Assembly (NCBI RefSeq): GCF_006575665.1
Contig: NZ_CP041253.1
Location: 2,393,001-2,457,000 of the forward strand
Length of the DNA stretch: 64,000 nt
Reading direction: 5' to 3'
Origin: Echinicola soli
GTDB taxonomy: Bacteria > Bacteroidota > Bacteroidia > Cytophagales > Cyclobacteriaceae
Shown: one piece after another, positions 36,581 through 45,411 of the stretch
Layout: each line of letters begins with the position of its first letter
How positions within the stretch are numbered: the first letter of the stretch is position 1
Notes under the pieces: model-generated
Database searches by the model: none
Told to the model about the DNA's origin: nothing
Seen by the model: the letters and a program-made list of their open reading frames with translations, nothing else
Program-made: the position numbers and the translations under genes

Positions 36581-37616
36581 TGGTATCGGCCCTGAAGTGA
36601 TCGAACAAGCGGTAAAAGTGGTCAAAGCCGTAGGAAAGAAATTTGGCCATACCATTACTTTTAAAGAAGCCGTAGTGGGGGCGGCAGCCATCGATGCCAC
36701 TGGCAATCCTTATCCTGATGAGACTCATGAGGTATGTCTACAGGCGGACGCAGTATTGTTCGGTGCCATTGGAGATCCCAAATACGACAATGACCCCAAG
36801 GCAAAAGTAAGACCTGAACAAGGGCTGCTGGCCATGAGAAAGAAACTGGGGCTTTTTTCCAACGTACGACCTACATTCACTTTCCCTTCATTGATCCATA
36901 AGTCGCCTTTGAAGAAAGAGCGAATCGAAGGTACTGATTTTGTGTTCTTGAGAGAGTTGACAGGTGGTATTTACTTTGGTGAGCCTAGAGGCCGAAATGA
37001 GCAAGGTACCAAGGCTTTTGATACCAATGTGTACACCAAAGAAGAAATCACGCGATTGGCACGAATGGGCTTTGAGTTTGCCCAGAAGAGGAGAAAATTA
37101 TTGACCTGTGTGGATAAAGCCAACGTATTGGCCACTTCCCGTCTGTGGAGAGAAACCGTACAGGAGCTGGAACCAGAATATCCAGATGTAAAAGTGGAGT
37201 ATGAGTTTGTGGATGCCGTAGCCATGCGACTCATCCAGTGGCCAAAAGCCTATGATGTGTTGATTACCGAAAACCTCTTTGGTGATATCCTTACAGATGA
37301 GGCCAGTGTGATCAGTGGATCCATGGGGCTGATGCCTTCTGCTTCCTTGGGAAGCGATGTGAAGCTGTTTGAACCTATCCATGGTTCTTATCCCCAGGCT
37401 GCCGGAAAAGACATTGCCAATCCATTGGCGACAGTGCTTTCTGCTGCGATGATGTTTGAGTATGCTTTTGACTTGAAAGACGAAGCCAAGGCTATTTCTG
37501 ACGTAGTTAACCTTTCACTGGCCGAAGGTGTGGTGACTGAAGATATCGCCGAAGAGAGCAAACCAAGCAAAACCTCTGAAGTAGGAGATTGGTTGGCTGA
37601 GCAGATTTTGAAGTAA
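36549..37616 (+). CDS. leuB: 3-isopropylmalate dehydrogenase (also citramalate-route dehydrogenase)
   Basis: A 355-residue NAD-dependent decarboxylating dehydrogenase. Signatures: [12 protein letters not shown] (about 6-17), [21 protein letters not shown] (substrate loop), [15 protein letters not shown] (about 137-151), [45 protein letters not shown], and [18 protein letters not shown]. It is the last gene of the operon. Translation may start at 36549 or at an ATG 6 bases later; both overlap the upstream gene, implying coupling. A strong terminator follows 31 bases after the stop. Confidence 0.97.
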   Translation: MEMNIALLPGDGIGPEVIEQAVKVVKAVGKKFGHTITFKEAVVGAAAIDATGNPYPDETHEVCLQADAVLFGAIGDPKYDNDPKAKVRPEQGLLAMRKKLGLFSNVRPTFTFPSLIHKSPLKKERIEGTDFVFLRELTGGIYFGEPRGRNEQGTKAFDTNVYTKEEITRLARMGFEFAQKRRKLLTCVDKANVLATSRLWRETVQELEPEYPDVKVEYEFVDAVAMRLIQWPKAYDVLITENLFGDILTDEASVISGSMGLMPSASLGSDVKLFEPIHGSYPQAAGKDIANPLATVLSAAMMFEYAFDLKDEAKAISDVVNLSLAEGVVTEDIAEESKPSKTSEVGDWLAEQILK

Positions 37617-37646
37617 TTGAGATTTAGTTGATATGAATAGTTGAAG

Positions 37647-37677
37647 ACGGAGCCTGATTTTGGGTTCCGTTTTTTTT
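37647..37677 (+). terminator. terminator of the ilv/leu operon
   Basis: An 8-bp stem (ACGGAGCC/GGTTCCGT with one G-U) around a TGATTTTG loop, followed by eight T's. Confidence 0.85.
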
Positions 37678-37856
37678 AGCTGATATTTAAGCTGCTGATT
37701 AACAGTGATAAACAAGAGCGCTGTCGTAGCCATCTAAATTATATTGATGATTTATCATCGGGGGACTTGGATACGAATAAATGTTGGAATACTGGTATTT
37801 GAGATATGAATTGATTTTTGGTATTTCAAAAATATGATTATACGCTTTTCTGCCAG
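37678..37856. other. spacer before the repeat element
   Basis: No gene or motif recognised; AT-rich. Confidence 0.4.
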
Positions 37857-38259
37857 TTAAAGAATATTGGTTCTCTATGATTTACTATGGGTAAACTGAG
37901 CGCTAGCGGGCTATGGAGATCGAAGAATCGCGTGGACTGATGAATTGGGTGCTCATGTTCCTGATACAGTCGATAATGATATATGTTTTCCTTACCCATG
38001 GTCAGTACCTACGGCACTGTTAGGATGCTGTATCCAATTTCTGTTACCAAGCTAATGCTCCTAATGGCGCATCCCTGCTGACACTTCTGTCGGTAAAATA
38101 GTGAGGAGGGAGTCCTGGCCAATGCCGCTGGGCATTTAAGCCTGGTAAAATCAGGTTGCCTCCAGGGGGCTTTGTGCCGTAGGAACAAAACTATTCCCCT
38201 GATCTATCCGCACAAGAGGGACAGTCCCGTGGATAATTTACCCACAGTATTCAATATAG
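37857..38259 (+). repeat. ~400-bp dispersed element, copy 2
   Basis: Inverted relative to copy 1 at 15692-16100 and alignable over almost its full length. It has internal hairpins, for example AATGCC GCTG GGCATT at 38121-38136, GGGTAAA-type ends in inverted orientation (GGGTAAA near 37889, TTTACCC near 38238), and no ORF of useful length. It lies just downstream of the ilv/leu terminator; copy 1 likewise lies just past the namZ-like terminator. Confidence 0.8.
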
Positions 38260-38362
38260 AACCTTAAAAAAAATAGATAAGAAAGATGAGGCTTACCCAT
38301 TTTATAGACTTCAGGGATGAACATAGATCCGAGTACATTAATGAAATCTGTAAGGTAAAATA

Positions 38363-38407
38363 GTGCCTTAGCGACTTTTCGGCAGATCGTCGATAGCGCC
38401 AAGGCAC
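38363..38407. repeat. inverted repeat downstream of fabI
   Basis: GTGCCTTAGCG and CGCCAAGGCAC arms (10 of 11 pairs) with an inner CGAC/GTCG pair. It lies 10 bases past the fabI stop and could terminate fabI, but it also resembles the GCCACAAAG/CTTCGTGGC repeat type at 16546-16638. Confidence 0.5.
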
Positions 38408-38417
38408 CAAGGCTCCA

Positions 38418-39233
38418 TTATTTATCGGAAAACTTTTCCATAATTTCTTCTGAAATACCCGTGCTCGAATATCCCCCATCGTGATAGAGGTTCTGCATGG
38501 TGACCATTCTGGTGAAGTCAGAGAATAACGAAACGATGTATTCTGCACAAGCTTCAGCAGATGCATTTCCTAATGGGGATACCGAGTCAGCAAAATTGTA
38601 GAAAGCATCAAATCCACCGATACCTGACCCTGCTGTCGTTACTGTTGGAGACTGGGAAATGGTGTTTACACGTACCTTTTTACTTTTACCGAATCGGTAA
38701 CCAAAGCCCCTTGCAATACTTTCCAAAAGTGCTTTGGCGTCAGCCATGTCCGTATAAAAAGGGAATACACGCTGGGAAGCGATATAAGAAAGCCCTACGA
38801 TCGATCCCCATTCGTTCATGAGGTCTTTTTTCTCTGCTACTTGCATCATTTTGTGAAAAGATATAGCAGAAACGTCATAGGACTTCATCGCCCAATCATA
38901 GTTCAGATCGCCGTAAGCTCGTCCTTTTCGGATATTGGGGGACATTCCTATGGAGTGCAATAGAAAGTCAAAGTTGCCTCCCAAGTATTCCTTGGCTTCA
39001 TCATATAGTTTTTCAAGGTCCTCCACAGAAGTAGCGTCAGCTGGGATGACGATGGTGTCACATTCTTTTGCCAGTTCGTTGATGGCACCCATTCTCATGG
39101 CGATAGGGGCATTGGTGAGCACGAACTTAGCTCCCTGTTCCTTGGCTTTCAGTGCGGTTTTCCAGGCAATGGAGTTTTCGTCCAGTGCGCCGGTGATGAT
39201 TCCTTTTTTTCCTTTCAGTAGGTTCTCAGGCAT
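38418..39233 (-). CDS. fabI: enoyl-[acyl-carrier-protein] reductase (NADH)
   Basis: Last reduction step of fatty-acid elongation. 271 residues of short-chain dehydrogenase fold. The FabI-type cofactor loop is GKKGIITGALDENSIAW (8-24) rather than the classic GxxxGxG. The catalytic pair Y160 and K167 (YTDMADAK) and upstream Y150 have FabI spacing. LLHSIGMSP and NTISQSPTVTTAGSGI form the active-site cover. It is the usual target of triclosan and isoniazid-type inhibitors. Monocistronic on the minus strand. Confidence 0.96.
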   Translation of the reverse strand: MPENLLKGKKGIITGALDENSIAWKTALKAKEQGAKFVLTNAPIAMRMGAINELAKECDTIVIPADATSVEDLEKLYDEAKEYLGGNFDFLLHSIGMSPNIRKGRAYGDLNYDWAMKSYDVSAISFHKMMQVAEKKDLMNEWGSIVGLSYIASQRVFPFYTDMADAKALLESIARGFGYRFGKSKKVRVNTISQSPTVTTAGSGIGGFDAFYNFADSVSPLGNASAEACAEYIVSLFSDFTRMVTMQNLYHDGGYSSTGISEEIMEKFSDK

Positions 39234-39364
39234 GATTTATCTTTAAATTGATTATTCTCTAATTGCTAAGTGGTAAAATTAATTAAATTTTCACCTTTTC
39301 TAACTGTATCTTGCTGAATATTGCCTTTTCAGGTGCTTCAAATTGAATCTAACGTACCAATGGG

Positions 39365-39696
39365 CTATTTGTCCGGGATAAACTGTAAGAGTTCTTCTAG
39401 CTCGTAATTTGAGAAGTTGTTTTTCGTGGATTTATCATAGATAGAAAGCAAATAAATGATGTCATTGTCAACAATAACATTGGTTATTGTTTCGCTCCAC
39501 CTGACTTACCTTTACCTTTGGATTTGATGGCTAAGCGGATTTTGAAGCAATTTTTTCCAATGGAAGTTCCTTGTTGTGGGCGTTTTTTTAGTTTCTGGAC
39601 CAGATCAAATAATTTGGATTTTTAGTGAAGGATATTTTTGATTAGTTTCTTAGTTTGACGTTCAAAAACTTCTATGGTTTTGACTTTATAGTTCAT
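39365..39696 (-). pseudogene. RelE/ParE-like toxin pseudogene with two frameshifts
   Basis: Read on the minus strand from an ATG at 39696: MNYKVKTIEVFERQTKKLIKN, then a +1 shift to PSLKSKLFDLVQKLKKRP and QGTSIGKNCFKIRLAIKSKGKGKSGG, then a second shift to TITNVIVDNDIIYLLSIYDK and a C-terminal YELEELLQFIPDK before the stop. This is the pattern of a RelE-type mRNA interferase (KLIKKYPSLK..., CFKIRL, and the YLLSIYDKS end). Each shift causes an early stop, so no functional toxin can be made. It overlaps the upstream antitoxin remnant by 11 bases, as in intact modules. Confidence 0.75.
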
Positions 39697-39892
39697 CAAG
39701 GAAGTCTTCTGCATCACGGGTTTGTTTTTCCCCTGAGCAAATGAGTTTCATTTCTTTTACAGCCTACCTGATTTCACTCATGAACTCAGCTTTGCTATCT
39801 GTAAGTTGCTTCGTTTTAACATAGGGCAAACCTTTGAGCACTTCCAGTAAGTGTAGGGCTTTGTAGTCCTGTATGTCTAATAAGACCTTCAT
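39686..39892 (-). pseudogene. antitoxin pseudogene with in-frame stop
   Basis: From an ATG at 39892, the frame reads MKVLLDIQDYKALHLLEVLK, GLPYVKTKQLTDSKAEFMSE, IR, a TAG stop at codon 43, then AVKEMKLICSGEKQTRDAED and FLDEL before the normal stop. This is the small antitoxin type that precedes RelE/ParE-like toxins in Bacteroidota (MKVLLDI start, AEDLL-like end). The single nonsense codon truncates it. Confidence 0.75.
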
Positions 39893-40069
39893 GACTTTTT
39901 TAATAGCTGTCCATTTTTTCTTTTTGCTACACTAAAATAATGAAAAGAGTTCTGCAATGAAAGAAGATGTTTTTCCACAAACCATAACTTTTGGCAATTG
40001 CCTCAATAAGAGCTTTTAGATTCAGATTCTAAGACGTAGAATCCGGGTTAAACATCAAATTGAGTGGTC
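39893..40069. other. spacer between antitoxin remnant and recN
   Basis: Nothing recognised; contains only AT-rich sequence with a short AGATTCAGATTCTAAGACGTAGAATC inverted-repeat-like stretch near 40016. Confidence 0.3.
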
Positions 40070-41722
40070 TTACTCTCCCAATAGGTCCATGGCACTTTGT
40101 ACAGCACTTTCAGAAGGATTGGCTCCTGCGATCATTTTGGCAATTTCTGTTATTCGCTCTTCCTGGTTCAAGGCGCGGATTTTACTAATGGTTTTGGCCG
40201 CACTGTTGTCTTTGTACACGAAATAGTGCTTGTCCCCTTTTGCAGCGACCTGTGGAAGGTGACTGATAGAGATGACTTGGTGCCTTTTGGCAATTTCCTG
40301 CATCATCTTGACCATTTGGAGGGCTACTTCACCGGAGATTCCTGTGTCGATTTCATCAAAAATCAACGTTGGCAAGGCGACCTTATCGGCCATGATGTAC
40401 TTGATGGCAAACATCAGTCTGGAGAATTCCCCACCTGAAGCCACTTGGCGGATCGGTTGGGGTTTTACTCCTTTATTGGCTGTGAAGAGAATTTCCACTT
40501 CATCCATGCCAGTGGCGATCGGATCGACATTCTGATGGGATATTTCAAGAGTGGCGTTCTCCATGCCTAAATTGGCCAACAGTACTGTGATTTCCTTAGC
40601 AAATCCCTTGAAGCATTTTTGGCGCTTTTGGGAAAGTAGTTGCCCAGCTTGGGAAAGTGTCTGCCAAGCGTTTTCAGTGTCGGATTTTAACTGCTCCAAT
40701 TCCTCATCGAGGTTGCCGATCTGAAAGGCTTTGTCAGCCAATTCTTTTTCCAATGTCATCAGCTCTTCTACTGTTTGTACACCATGCTTTTTTTGGAGTT
40801 GGTAGATTTTGCTGAGGCGTTCCCTGATTTCTTCCAATTTGTCAAAATCTACTTCGACTTTGCTATCCTCATCTTCCAGCGTGGCGGCAATATCGTTCAC
40901 TTCAATACACACACTGTCAAATCGCTCTCTGAGCTCATTAAAGCGGTTACTGTACCTGGTCAGTTGCTGAAATCCTTGATTGATCTGCATCAGCAGGGCG
41001 GAGACTCCTATCTCATCACCTTGGAGCAATTGGAGGTTTTCGTTGATTTTGGACTTGATTTCCTCGGCATTGTCCAAGACTTCCTGTTCGTTTTCCAGTA
41101 TTTCCTGTTCTCCATCTTGAAGTTGTAGCGCAGAAAGCTCCTCTAGCTGAAACTGGTTGAAATCGGCTTCTTTACGTAATTCTCCTGCTTCATGAAGGAG
41201 CTTTTCGTATGCTTTCCGTGATTTTTTATAGGCTTTGAAGGCCGTCGAATAGTGCTCTTTTTCCGATTGGGTACTAGCATAAGCGTCGATCAGACCCAGC
41301 TGGTATTCGCCTGCGGCCAAAAGCAGGGTGTCGTGCTGGGAATGAATGTCCATCAATGACTTGCCCAGGGATTTGAGGATGTCCAGTTTTACGGGAGTGT
41401 CATTGACAAAGGCCCTTGATTTTCCTGAAGGGGAGATTTCCCTGCGAATGATACATTGGACTTCATAGTCTAGGTCTTCAGCTTGGAAGTAACTTTCCAG
41501 ACCATAATTACCGATCTCAAAAACCCCTTCAATAATGCATTTTTTTTCGTCATCGAAAAGTGCTTTGGTGTCCGCCCGGTTCCCGAGTAGTAGTCCGATA
41601 GCGCCGAGCATGATGGATTTACCGGCTCCTGTTTCTCCGGTAATCATGTTCAGTGCTGGGGATGGCCCCATTTCCAGCGATTCGATCAGTGCATAGTTTG
41701 TAATGCTCAGGTTCTTTAGCAT
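40070..41722 (-). CDS. recN: DNA repair protein RecN
   Basis: A 550-residue SMC-like ATPase for double-strand-break repair. Walker A GETGAGKS at 29-36, a long coiled coil (about 150-370, with heptad-rich EEL/LEKEL segments), ABC signature VASGGEFSRLMFAIKYI (about 436-452) and Walker B LIFDEIDTGISGEVA (about 462-476). Length is normal. It is the last gene of a minus-strand block that also holds DUF4835, coaBC, rpoZ and bamD, with 161 bases to DUF4835. Confidence 0.96.
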   Translation of the reverse strand: MLKNLSITNYALIESLEMGPSPALNMITGETGAGKSIMLGAIGLLLGNRADTKALFDDEKKCIIEGVFEIGNYGLESYFQAEDLDYEVQCIIRREISPSGKSRAFVNDTPVKLDILKSLGKSLMDIHSQHDTLLLAAGEYQLGLIDAYASTQSEKEHYSTAFKAYKKSRKAYEKLLHEAGELRKEADFNQFQLEELSALQLQDGEQEILENEQEVLDNAEEIKSKINENLQLLQGDEIGVSALLMQINQGFQQLTRYSNRFNELRERFDSVCIEVNDIAATLEDEDSKVEVDFDKLEEIRERLSKIYQLQKKHGVQTVEELMTLEKELADKAFQIGNLDEELEQLKSDTENAWQTLSQAGQLLSQKRQKCFKGFAKEITVLLANLGMENATLEISHQNVDPIATGMDEVEILFTANKGVKPQPIRQVASGGEFSRLMFAIKYIMADKVALPTLIFDEIDTGISGEVALQMVKMMQEIAKRHQVISISHLPQVAAKGDKHYFVYKDNSAAKTISKIRALNQEERITEIAKMIAGANPSESAVQSAMDLLGE

Positions 41723-41883
41723 AAAATAAAATCGGTTTTCAGCTTAGCGAATGTAAAGTTACGAGGAATTTTATCGTTGTAAAGTTGAAAGGTGGTAAGG
41801 TTGGAAAGGTTTACCGTGAAATTGCAAACATCTTGTTCTCAATCCCATGCCTTATTACCGGCAGCACACTCCATTATTCCCCT

Positions 41884-42783
41884 TTACAGGATGTCATTGT
41901 ATTTTCTGGCGTTGTTAGGGTCCACTTGTAGGAGGTAATCCACCGCTTGTTCCTTGATCTCCAATGGGGCATTTTTGAGTACTTTAGCGATTTCGTCTGA
42001 TTTCGCATCCATAAAGGAAATGGTCAAAATACTGTTTGGTTGTATGTTATTGACATCTGCAAGGTTACTTAGGGCCTTCAATATGTTTTGATAGGCTTCT
42101 TCGGGATTTTTGCTCAGCATGTCAAGTCCCCGGCGATGATATAGATAAAAGGCTTCACGAATCGCCCTGGTAACTTGTGAACTGTAAAGTTCATCTATTA
42201 GCCAGTATCGGTTTCGTCGATTACTGGGATCTTGTTCCCAGCCGAGTTTTGAGGATTGAAGGGCATTGGAGACAATGTTATTGGCAATTTCGAAATACGG
42301 CTCACCTCCTTCGGGAGAAAAGGTGTCGTAGTCAATCCCGATCACGATGTAGGCATAATAGGCTAGCAGGGAAGTGATTTCATTCAGGTAGGAATAGCGG
42401 TTAAATTCCATTGGCTGGGATTCCTTGAACTCAAAATTCCAGTTCCTGTCTACAAAATTCAAGGTAAGGGTTTCATAGCTGGTGCCATATACCGGTCGGA
42501 CAGCTTGGATCTGAACAGTAGCTTCAAAATACCCCACTTGAGGCATGTCGTTAATGGTGACAAGCATGTTTCCTTTGATCTTTTCAGTGGCGTCAAATTG
42601 ATCGCTGGTCCAGCTTCGCCCATTGAGGAACTGTTCAAAGGAGTTTTTCATTTGATCAAAGATATCCTTGTTTTGGGTCCTGGCACGTTCACTGTTGATG
42701 GTGACGGTGAAGTTTAGCTCCTGTGCCGTCACTTGGAAGGTGGTGAATAAAAGTAAAAAGAGTAAAAAGAGGTTATTTCTCAT
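41884..42783 (-). CDS. DUF4835 family exported protein
   Basis: A 299-residue protein from the ATG at 42783 (a TTG nine bases earlier is less likely). A clear signal peptide ends VTAQ (about residue 18). Then comes the family start ELNFTVTINSERARTQNKDIF (about 20-40), in which strand-rich and helical segments alternate, and a C-terminal region ending LLQVDPNNARKYNDIL. DUF4835 is conserved in Bacteroidota and typically sits beside coaBC, bamD and recN as here. Its function is not known to me. Export and context with BamD hint at an envelope role. Confidence 0.85.
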   Translation of the reverse strand: MRNNLFLLFLLLFTTFQVTAQELNFTVTINSERARTQNKDIFDQMKNSFEQFLNGRSWTSDQFDATEKIKGNMLVTINDMPQVGYFEATVQIQAVRPVYGTSYETLTLNFVDRNWNFEFKESQPMEFNRYSYLNEITSLLAYYAYIVIGIDYDTFSPEGGEPYFEIANNIVSNALQSSKLGWEQDPSNRRNRYWLIDELYSSQVTRAIREAFYLYHRRGLDMLSKNPEEAYQNILKALSNLADVNNIQPNSILTISFMDAKSDEIAKVLKNAPLEIKEQAVDYLLQVDPNNARKYNDIL

Positions 42784-42838
42784 ATGCTCCAAATGTTGCC
42801 CTTAAATATAAAAAAATAAAGTCGGAATAAGCTTTCCG

Positions 42839-44038
42839 CTAAAGGTCTTTTACGATGTTGTCCACGATCAAAGCCGCCACATCCACTTTGGCTAATAATG
42901 GGGAGGCTTCTTTTTTGCCGGTTTTATGGTAGATGGTGATTTTATTGGTATCATGCTTAAAACCTGCTCCTTTATCCTTCATGGAATTGAGCACTATGAA
43001 ATCAAAGTTCTTTTTCTTCAGCTTTTCCAGGGCATTTTCTTCCTCTTGGTTGGTCTCCAGGGCAAATCCCACATGGTATTGTTCTGCGGACTTATTTTTT
43101 CCAAGCGTAGCGGCGATGTCAATATTCTTTTTTAGGGAAATGCTCAGGTCATCGCTTGATTTCTTGATTTTCTCTTTGGACTGATCCGCTGGCGCATAAT
43201 CAGCTACTGCCGCAGCAAAAACACTGATCTTTGTGGTACGATGAGCTTTTTGGGCTGCTTCAAACATTTCCCGTGCACTTATTACGTGGATGGTGGTGAT
43301 GTTGGGATGACGGGCTGTCTCTTGCGATGGTCCCATGACAAGGGTAACCTTTGCCCCTCTTTTGGCCATGTTTTCAGCAATGGCCACCCCCATTTTCCCA
43401 CTGGAGTGATTGCCGATGTATCGCACTGGATCAATAGCCTCGTGGGTCGGCCCGGCGGTCACCAAAGCGGTTTGACCATTTAGGTCATTGGAGGTGTGAA
43501 AGTGCGTAATCACCCTTTCCAGGATATGTTCAGGCTCCATCATTCTTCCTTGACCACTTAGTCCACTGGCAAGTTCCCCACTTTCAGCATCCAAAAGGAT
43601 GTTGCCGTAGGTTTTTACAGTAGCGAGGTTGGTGGTTACGGAAGAATGCCGGTACATGTCCAAATCCATGGCGGGAGCCAACATCACAGGACATCTGGCC
43701 GACAGGTAAGTGGCGGTAAGCAGGTTATCGGAATTGCCGTTGGCAAGTTTCGAAAGGGTGCTGGCACTTAATGGGGCAATAATAAAAAGGTCTGCCCAAA
43801 GGCCAAGTTCTACATGATTGTTCCATTCTCCTGTTTCATCCTTGTGAAATTGATGATGGACAGGTCTCTTGGATAGGGTCGAAAGGGTAAGGGGGGGGAT
43901 GAAATCAAGAGCAGAAGTACTCATGATGATCTGTACTTCTGCTCCTTCTTTGACCAGTAACCTGGTCAGGTGAGCTGCTTTGTAGGCGGCAATACTGCCT
44001 GTAATACCCAGTAATATGCGTTTGCCCTGCAGCTGCAT
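42839..44038 (-). CDS. coaBC: bifunctional phosphopantothenoylcysteine decarboxylase/phosphopantothenate-cysteine ligase
   Basis: Two consecutive steps of coenzyme A synthesis in one 399-residue chain. The CoaC domain (1-180) starts GKRILLGITGSIAAYKAAHL, has an FMN-binding flavodoxin-like fold, and the active-site motif reads PAMDLDMY where E. coli has PAMNxxMW. The CoaB domain (about 185-399) starts GQTALVTAGPTHEAIDPVRYIGNHSSGKMG, with the Rossmann core and the KKNFDFIVLNS CTP-binding region. It follows rpoZ by 6 bases, so the two are probably co-transcribed. Confidence 0.95.
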   Translation of the reverse strand: MQLQGKRILLGITGSIAAYKAAHLTRLLVKEGAEVQIIMSTSALDFIPPLTLSTLSKRPVHHQFHKDETGEWNNHVELGLWADLFIIAPLSASTLSKLANGNSDNLLTATYLSARCPVMLAPAMDLDMYRHSSVTTNLATVKTYGNILLDAESGELASGLSGQGRMMEPEHILERVITHFHTSNDLNGQTALVTAGPTHEAIDPVRYIGNHSSGKMGVAIAENMAKRGAKVTLVMGPSQETARHPNITTIHVISAREMFEAAQKAHRTTKISVFAAAVADYAPADQSKEKIKKSSDDLSISLKKNIDIAATLGKNKSAEQYHVGFALETNQEEENALEKLKKKNFDFIVLNSMKDKGAGFKHDTNKITIYHKTGKKEASPLLAKVDVAALIVDNIVKDL

Positions 44039-44044
44039 CTGCTA

Positions 44045-44365
44045 TTATAGTTCTTCTTCGCTTTCCTCTTCAGGCCTTCTGAAGTGTACTTTTCCTTCCA
44101 TGTATTCTTCCATCGCCAGCGTAGAAGGTTTTGGCATTCTTTCATAAAACTTGGAGATTTCGATTTGTTCTTTGTTTTCGAACACTTCTTCCAAGTTGTC
44201 CACAGTAGAAGCAAACTCGGACAATTTAGTGTTGAGTTCTTCTTTAGTGGCCAAAGAGATTTGTTTTGCTCTTTGGGAAACGATGTGGATGGACTCATAC
44301 AAGTTACCGGATACATCGGCTACTTTGTCCAAGTCTCTAGTGATAATTGAAGGATTAACTGCCAT
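44045..44365 (-). CDS. rpoZ: RNA polymerase omega subunit (Bacteroidota type)
   Basis: A 106-residue RpoZ from the ATG at 44365 (MAVNPSIITRDLDKVADVSGN); a TTG nine bases upstream is less likely. The conserved NLYESIHIVSQRAKQI (about 21-36) is the omega core that clamps beta-prime. The acidic tail RRPEEESEEEL is typical for this phylum. It sits between bamD and coaBC. Confidence 0.9.
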   Translation of the reverse strand: MAVNPSIITRDLDKVADVSGNLYESIHIVSQRAKQISLATKEELNTKLSEFASTVDNLEEVFENKEQIEISKFYERMPKPSTLAMEEYMEGKVHFRRPEEESEEEL

Positions 44366-44388
44366 ATGATTCAATTGTTTGTTTTCTC

Positions 44389-45342
44389 TTATTTATTGGA
44401 ATTGGCTCCTGTTTCAGGAGTGACTGCTTGCTCTAGCTCTTGTTTTTCGTCCGCTTCCTTTTGTTGCTTTTCTCTCGCCTCTTGCTCTAGCTTCCTGATC
44501 TCATCGTATTGTTTTTTCATCTTTTGATGAGAGGCAAGCTCTTCTTTGGTTTCTTCCATTAAGGATGTTACCTCGTTTTTGTATCCGCTTTTGGGATATT
44601 TACGTTGGAATTCATCACCAAATTCAAGTGCTTGGTTGAGGCGTTCTTCCTTTTTGTTGAAAATGCTTCGCTCAGCATAGGCTGAGCTGACTTCTACCAG
44701 CTTATAAGCAAGCTCTTCGTTATGTTCACTGTTTGGGTAGGAGTTTGCAAAATTCTGGAAGTTTACGATACAAGCCAAGTAAAACTGACCGGGGAACAAG
44801 CCTTCTGTCAGGCGGTAATACATGCTGGCTTCTTCATAAGCTTTTTTCTCAAAGCGTGACTGAAGGTTTTCTATCATGCCCATAGCCCTTTCATAAGAAT
44901 CGGACCTTGGGAAACGGTTGATGAATTGCTGAATTGCAGCTACGGCTTCCCGACTACTCTTTTGATCCAAGTTGTAATCTGGCGCATCTAGGTAAAGCGA
45001 ATAGGCATGCATGAAAAGTGCTTCTTCCGCCAGTGGGCTTCGGCTAAAGCTTTCATAAAAAGTATTGAAATAGCTGGCTGCCTCAATGTAACGCTTTAGT
45101 CTAAAATGCGCATAGGCATAATTAAACTGAGCCAGTTCGGATTTCTCACTCCCTCGAATGACAGGTAGTACCTTATCATAAAGGATTATGGCCTTATTAT
45201 ACTCTCCTTCTTCGTAATATTCATTGGCAGCGGTATATACTTCGTCCCAGTTTGTGCTTTTTTCTAGTTTGTAGAATTTTCCACAAGCGCCAAGGGTCAT
45301 TACCATTGCCAAGAGCAATATATGTCTAATTGTATTCTTCAT
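44389..45342 (-). CDS. bamD: outer-membrane assembly lipoprotein BamD
   Basis: A TPR lipoprotein of the beta-barrel assembly machine. The start is the ATG at 45342, because it gives a signal peptide with lipobox (VMTLGAC, Cys20). An earlier in-frame start would add 14 residues before it. TPR-like helices run from about 30 to 235 (YEEGEYNKAIILYDKVLP; YAYAHFRLKRYIEAASYF; LAEEALFMHAYSLYL). The C-terminal 50 residues are a charged coiled coil (EEKQ-rich). It is 23 bases before rpoZ on the same strand. Confidence 0.92.
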   Translation of the reverse strand: MKNTIRHILLLAMVMTLGACGKFYKLEKSTNWDEVYTAANEYYEEGEYNKAIILYDKVLPVIRGSEKSELAQFNYAYAHFRLKRYIEAASYFNTFYESFSRSPLAEEALFMHAYSLYLDAPDYNLDQKSSREAVAAIQQFINRFPRSDSYERAMGMIENLQSRFEKKAYEEASMYYRLTEGLFPGQFYLACIVNFQNFANSYPNSEHNEELAYKLVEVSSAYAERSIFNKKEERLNQALEFGDEFQRKYPKSGYKNEVTSLMEETKEELASHQKMKKQYDEIRKLEQEAREKQQKEADEKQELEQAVTPETGANSNK

Positions 45343-45411
45343 ATTTTCAATCTGCAAATATAAGGGAATTTGGTTCGGTATCAAAGTTACTTTGGAGTGA
45401 TGTATGGAGAC

